Positions 60,469 through 64,000 of a stretch of DNA of 64,000 nt are shown one piece after another; position 1 is the first letter of the stretch, and the number at the start of each line of letters is the position of its first letter. The stretch lies in contig OZ240205.1 in assembly GCA_965197395.1 (NCBI GenBank), forward strand, positions 1,612,001 to 1,676,000, read 5' to 3'. The translations under genes were made by a program, and so were the position numbers. This DNA is from CAZYFH01 sp965197395. Lineage in GTDB: Bacteria > Acidobacteriota > Vicinamibacteria > Vicinamibacterales > UBA8438. The notes under the pieces were generated by a model. That model saw only the letters and a program-made list of their open reading frames with translations. It was not told the DNA's origin and made no database searches.

Positions 60469-61290
60469 CTAGTGGAACGCGATCCACCAGGCGGTGACAC
60501 CGACCGCGATCCCCAGCGCACTGTCGCTCGCGTAGTGATAGCGCCCCACCACGGTCGCGAGCACGATGCTGATGGCGACGACGGCAACCACGACGCCAAC
60601 CGGCACGCTGGCCGTCAGCACCGCGAGCGCCGCGACGATCGACGTGGCCGCATGCCCGCTCGGCAACGTGTTGACCTGTACGCTCGCGTGGTGGAGCAGC
60701 GAGAGGTTGAGACGACGAACCGCCAGCCCGTGTCCTCCGAAGGGGTCTACGCGCTCGATCGCGCGTGGCGGCCGGGTTTGAATCCACGGCAGCGCCCCGT
60801 AACACACCAGCGACGCCAGGAGCATTGCCGTCCAGAAGCTGTCGGCCTCGCCGCGGCGGCCAAGCGCGATGAACACCCCGAAGCTCAGCGGGACCAGGGG
60901 GTAGGCCATGAGGTAGGCGACCTCGAAATACGACAGCACGAATCGCCGGCCCGGCGACACCGAGGGTAACAGCCGAGCCTGTCGAAACAGCCACTGGTCG
61001 ATGGCGAGCAGGTGGTCTTCGAGGCGGCGCATCGGACCGCGATAGAAGAGCCCGCACAGCCAGTACGCGTGGAGCAGGTAGATCGTGGGGAGCCATTCAC
61101 GGGCGACGCGGAGGCTGGGCAACGGGCGGAGCTGCGACAGCATCACGACGAGACCGACGCAGACGAGGCTGACCAGCACGATGCGGCCGCGCGTCCGGCC
61201 ACGCATGGGACGGACCCGCGCGAGCACGACGAGATAAGCGAAGAACCCGCAGACGATCCATTCGCTCGTCCAGAGGGGCTGTCCTGGCAT
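60469..61290 (-). CDS. PAP2-superfamily membrane phosphatase
   Basis: A 273-residue protein with about six membrane segments. The PAP2 signature is split as expected: a Lys/Arg-Pro part before NTLPSGHAATS, and RYHYASDSALGIAVG with the nucleophilic His. Such enzymes remove phosphate from lipids such as undecaprenyl-PP or phosphatidic acid. It lies 10 nt after the MATE-like gene, suggesting co-transcription with that gene. Confidence 0.88.
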   Translation of the reverse strand: MPGQPLWTSEWIVCGFFAYLVVLARVRPMRGRTRGRIVLVSLVCVGLVVMLSQLRPLPSLRVAREWLPTIYLLHAYWLCGLFYRGPMRRLEDHLLAIDQWLFRQARLLPSVSPGRRFVLSYFEVAYLMAYPLVPLSFGVFIALGRRGEADSFWTAMLLASLVCYGALPWIQTRPPRAIERVDPFGGHGLAVRRLNLSLLHHASVQVNTLPSGHAATSIVAALAVLTASVPVGVVVAVVAISIVLATVVGRYHYASDSALGIAVGVTAWWIAFH

Positions 61291-61300
61291 GGCCGGATCC

Positions 61301-62668
61301 CTATTTTGCGACCGCCGGTGCCGCGGACGCGCGCGTGGCGGTCGCGGGTGCGCTGCGCAACACGCGCAGGCACGGCCGAATCAGCCACGCCGTGCCGATG
61401 GCGCGACCGGTGAGCATCGCGACCGACGCTGCGATCGCGCCGATGAGATCCAGACGATGAATCCCGAACGCCAGCATCGCCGCGACCCCCGTGAGTTCGA
61501 CGGCGGTCGCCCAGGTGATGGATCGGGTGCGATGAGCGTGCACGAGCACCGCGCGCGCGGTGTGCAAGACGACCGCCAGTGCCGGGAAGATGACCAGGAT
61601 GCGCGTCGGTCCGAGAGCGAACGCCGTCAACTCCGGCGTGAGCCCGGAGATAGTGAGGAACCACAGGCCGCCAAGGGGCGTGAAGGCAATCGTGGCTAGC
61701 CCTGCGGTCGAGGCCACCGCCAGGACCCCGGCAAAGTTGCGGATCCGCGGGAAGTGCTCACGCCGGTCACCCATCAACGCGATGGCCACCTCGAAGTACG
61801 ACAAACCGATGGCTCGGAACACGAACGTCAGACCATGGATGACCGGAAGCACGGCGAGCGACTCGAGCGCGAACCGCGCCTGTCCCATGAACGCCGTGAC
61901 GAGCGGCTGAATCGACAACGCCAGTAGCGAGGTGAGTGCGAGCGGGACATAGAACTGGATGATGGCCGGCAGCCGGATAGAGGCCATGCGCTCGGGTGCG
62001 CGCGCGCGCCCACGCAGCGCGGGCACGATGGTCCGGGTCATCAGCCGGCTCGCTCCGGCTTCGACGATGACCGCGACCGACAACGCCACCGCGCCAACGT
62101 ATGCGCCGGGGAGTGCGGCCGAGCGCGCGAGCACGAAGCCGACGAGCGCGGTCAGGGTCATCGCGACCAGGCGGATCGCAGTGCCGTAGGCGACGCGGCG
62201 CGTCAGGTCGCGGCGGATGAGCAGCCCCTGCCGGAAGCGGCGGTAGGCGATCGCGGCGGTCCACGGCAGCATGAGGGCCAGGCTGCCGTGGGTCAAACGC
62301 GCCACGTCGTCCGGGAGCAGGAGCGCCCGCGTCAGACCATCGAAGACAGGCGGCACGAGGACGACGAGCTGGATCAGCGTGAGGCCCGCGCTCAGGCCGT
62401 ACGCAAACCGGCGCAGCGCCCGGTAGCTCGCCCCGTCCTCGACCAGCGTGGTCGACGCGCCCACCAGCATGATGACCGGGGATTCGATCAGGATCGCGAA
62501 CGCGAAGGCGACGCCGAACGCTGCCAGGTTGACGGTTGCCTCCGGAAGCCGGGCGATGATGGCCGCGAGGTAGGGGCCTTCCACCGCCATCATGAGCCAC
62601 GTGCTGGCGAGCGGCACCCAGAAGGAGAAGATCCGTCGGTATGAGAGCGCCGGCGGCGGTGGCGTCAT
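61301..62668 (-). CDS. MATE/ANKH-like multidrug or metabolite transporter
   Basis: A 455-residue membrane protein with about 12 helices of the MOP flippase superfamily. The start YRRIFSFWVPLASTWLMMAV and the IARLPEATVNLAAFGVAFAF stretch remind me of bacterial relatives of the vertebrate ankylosis protein ANKH rather than of NorM-type MATE pumps. This is from memory and unverified. It is the first gene of a leftward unit with PAP2, facing a promoter region with IscR- and Fur-like sites. Confidence 0.75.
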   Translation of the reverse strand: MTPPPPALSYRRIFSFWVPLASTWLMMAVEGPYLAAIIARLPEATVNLAAFGVAFAFAILIESPVIMLVGASTTLVEDGASYRALRRFAYGLSAGLTLIQLVVLVPPVFDGLTRALLLPDDVARLTHGSLALMLPWTAAIAYRRFRQGLLIRRDLTRRVAYGTAIRLVAMTLTALVGFVLARSAALPGAYVGAVALSVAVIVEAGASRLMTRTIVPALRGRARAPERMASIRLPAIIQFYVPLALTSLLALSIQPLVTAFMGQARFALESLAVLPVIHGLTFVFRAIGLSYFEVAIALMGDRREHFPRIRNFAGVLAVASTAGLATIAFTPLGGLWFLTISGLTPELTAFALGPTRILVIFPALAVVLHTARAVLVHAHRTRSITWATAVELTGVAAMLAFGIHRLDLIGAIAASVAMLTGRAIGTAWLIRPCLRVLRSAPATATRASAAPAVAK

Positions 62669-62708
62669 GCGAGCTCCACGGCTGGCGATCTCAAGATGCC
62701 CTCAATAA

Positions 62709-62723
62709 TGAGACTGGTTCTCA
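62709..62723. promoter_or_regulatory. Fur-like 7-1-7 palindrome
   Basis: TGAGACTGGTTCTCA, 41 bp upstream of the MATE-like gene, fits the Fur pattern TGAnAATnATTnTCA loosely at the outer positions. With the second palindrome at 62772 it brackets the IscR-like site, suggesting iron-dependent control of both divergent genes. Confidence 0.45.
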
Positions 62724-62729
62724 ATGTTC

Positions 62730-62754
62730 TTGACCGACCAAATCAGTCGGATAT
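62730..62754 (+). promoter_or_regulatory. IscR/Rrf2-type operator in the divergent promoter
   Basis: The core CCGACCAAATCAGTCG (62734-62749) followed by GATAT differs by one base from the site in front of sufB. About 18 of 25 positions match the IscR type-1 consensus as I remember it. It lies between the MATE-like gene and the porin, so one Rrf2 regulator could control suf and this locus together. Confidence 0.55.
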
Positions 62755-62771
62755 ATAGTGCCACGTTGAAA

Positions 62772-62788
62772 TTGAGACGCAGTCTCAA
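62772..62788. promoter_or_regulatory. Perfect 17-bp palindrome, Fur-like
   Basis: TTGAGACGCAGTCTCAA is a perfect inverted repeat with a GCA centre, close to the 7-1-7 Fur layout (TGAGACG-C-AGTCTCA). It lies about 97 bp before the porin start, where a repressor would be expected to act. Confidence 0.5.
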
Positions 62789-62884
62789 GATTGTCTCGTT
62801 TCCCCGCGGGGGTCGACGCAACCGGTCCACCGGGTGAGCCGGCGTCGTGGCACGCAACCCGATTCGGTCAGAGACGTGGTCACG

Positions 62885-64000
62885 ATGTTACGCGTGCGCT
62901 TCGGTGTCACCGTCACGATCATGTTCGTACTGCTCGGCATCGGTCTGATGGCGTCGCCCCAGCGGGACGACGAAGACCGCCCCGCCCCGGCCACAGCCCC
63001 CGACGGCGACGACACCGAGGGTGGCGCGCAGGACGGGCAGCCGGTCGATCTCGCGGAGCTCGAGCGGCGCCTCGCGGTGCTCGCCGAAGAGGTCGAGCGG
63101 CTGCGGAGCGGCGAGGATGTCGCTTCGGCCGGTGCGGCGCTGACGCCGGCCGAGGTCCGAGCGCTCGGTCTGGCTCCGTCGGCGGCGGCGACCTATGAGC
63201 GCGACCGTGGGGTCTCGATCGCCGGATACGGCGAGATGCTGTACGAGAACTTCAGTGCCGAGAATCAGGCGGGCGAACGCGCCGGTCGCGGGTCGCAGAT
63301 CGATTTCGTGCGCGCGATCCTCTACGCCGGCTACCGCTTCAACGACCGGTTTCTCTTCAACTCCGAGATCGAAATCGAGCACGCGGACGAGGTGTTCGTC
63401 GAGTTTGCCTATCTCGACTATCTCGCGCACGAGAATCTCGGCATCCGAGGCGGCATGGTGCTGCTGCCGATGGGGCTGGTCAACGAGTTCCATGAGCCGA
63501 CCGTCTTTCTGGGCGCCGCGCGACCGGTCACCGAGCAACGGATCATCCCGTCGACCTGGCGGGCCAACGGCGGCGGCGTGCATGGCTCGGTGGACCGCGT
63601 GTCCTACCGGGCGTATGTCGTCAATAGCCTGGACGGCACGCAGTTCTCGGCGCACGGTATCCGGGGCGGTCGCCAGAAGGGGTCGCGGGCCAAGGCCGGC
63701 AGCATGGCGATGACCGGCCGCGTCGACCTGACGATGACGCCCGGGGTCTTCGTCGGCGCCAGCGTGTACAGCGGCGGCGCGGGTCACGGCGACGTCGCGC
63801 TCGAGGGGACGAACTACGACGTGCGAACGACGGTCGTTGACGTGCACGGCCAGGCGCAGATGCGGGGGTTCGACCTCCGGGGACTCTACGCGCGCGCGAC
63901 CATCAACGACGCGCGTGCGCTGAATCAGGTGCTGGGTTTGAACGGCCCGGACGGCGTCGCGGAGGCGATGCACGGCGGTTACGTGCAGGTGGGCTATAAC
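62885..64000 (+). CDS. Outer-membrane porin-like protein, C-terminus beyond window
   Basis: An open frame of 372 codons from ATG 62885 to the window end. A hydrophobic signal (~8-25) is followed by an acidic stretch, a short coiled coil (LAELERRLAVLAEEVERL, about 53-72) and a beta-barrel (SIAGYGEMLYENFSAEN, FNSEIEIEHADEVFVEF, GGMVLLPMGLVNEFHEPTVF). This matches the phosphate-selective/OprO-like or 'carbohydrate-selective' porins with an N-terminal coiled coil for peptidoglycan contact. The substrate is not clear. The Fur- and IscR-like sites upstream suggest iron regulation. Confidence 0.82.
   Translation, partial: MLRVRFGVTVTIMFVLLGIGLMASPQRDDEDRPAPATAPDGDDTEGGAQDGQPVDLAELERRLAVLAEEVERLRSGEDVASAGAALTPAEVRALGLAPSAAATYERDRGVSIAGYGEMLYENFSAENQAGERAGRGSQIDFVRAILYAGYRFNDRFLFNSEIEIEHADEVFVEFAYLDYLAHENLGIRGGMVLLPMGLVNEFHEPTVFLGAARPVTEQRIIPSTWRANGGGVHGSVDRVSYRAYVVNSLDGTQFSAHGIRGGRQKGSRAKAGSMAMTGRVDLTMTPGVFVGASVYSGGAGHGDVALEGTNYDVRTTVVDVHGQAQMRGFDLRGLYARATINDARALNQVLGLNGPDGVAEAMHGGYVQVGYN

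Overview
The window is a 64 kb stretch of a GC-rich bacterial chromosome, densely packed with genes on both strands. No rRNA, tRNA, phage or plasmid functions were recognised. Gene content and protein style suggest an Acidobacteriota lineage, probably Vicinamibacteria-like. Pointers are many secreted metallopeptidases and amidohydrolases, a secreted family starting with PWGDPDLQGIW, remnants of MacB/ADOP-type permeases, a PPi-type phosphofructokinase and a fused AccDA. This assignment is inference; no marker gene fixes the taxon.

Layout. 1-1 kb: the first codons of a probable homoserine kinase, divergent from a membrane-anchored GGEEF diguanylate cyclase. 1-7 kb: a complete SUF iron-sulfur assembly operon on the minus strand (sufB-sufC-sufD-sufS-sufU and a DUF59/SufT-like gene), with an IscR-type operator in front of sufB. 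7.0-8.3 kb: two identical, head-to-tail 647-bp IS200/IS605-type elements. 8.3-12 kb: a sodium:solute symporter with an unannotated 30-residue membrane peptide gene in front, an unknown protein and a VTT-domain membrane protein. 12-16.4 kb: an aa3-type cytochrome c oxidase operon (subunits I, III, IV, two small proteins, II) behind a clear sigma70-type promoter. 16.5-27 kb: PilZ protein, SurA-DsbA fusion, FAD-linked oxidase, copper-type P-type ATPase, M61 peptidase, a probable selenocysteine-containing disulfide oxidoreductase, zinc-ribbon protein, FNR-like reductase and AhpE-type peroxiredoxin.

26.4-34.5 kb holds several decayed genes: a HlyD/permease remnant, an internally deleted amidohydrolase, a permease/quinoprotein chimera and an IS630-family element that has replaced the tail of nadE. 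35-46 kb: membrane protein, M1 peptidase, PQQ dehydrogenase with its diheme cytochrome c, fused acetyl-CoA carboxylase AccDA, YggT, SixA and a metallo-beta-lactamase-fold hydrolase. 46-64 kb: PhoD-like phosphatase, PPi-PFK, an M29-like protein, YdjM-like protein, ProC with a basic tail, two cation/proton antiporters, a Tat-exported isocitrate lyase/PEP mutase-family protein, a degenerate HtrA-like PDZ protein, PAP2 and MATE/ANKH-like membrane proteins, and a porin running off the end.

The most notable single observation is at 24196-24831. The reading frame of a two-domain protein disulfide oxidoreductase is interrupted only by one in-frame TGA, exactly at the first cysteine of the second CxxC active site. 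It is followed at the usual distance by a 6-bp hairpin with a GGUCA loop, which fits a bacterial SECIS element. A second theme is a shared 16-bp operator core (CCGACCAAATYAGTCG) in front of sufB and between the MATE-like gene and the porin, where Fur-like palindromes flank it. A third is a small family of intergenic hairpins placed just upstream of start codons, with one compensatory base-pair change between copies.
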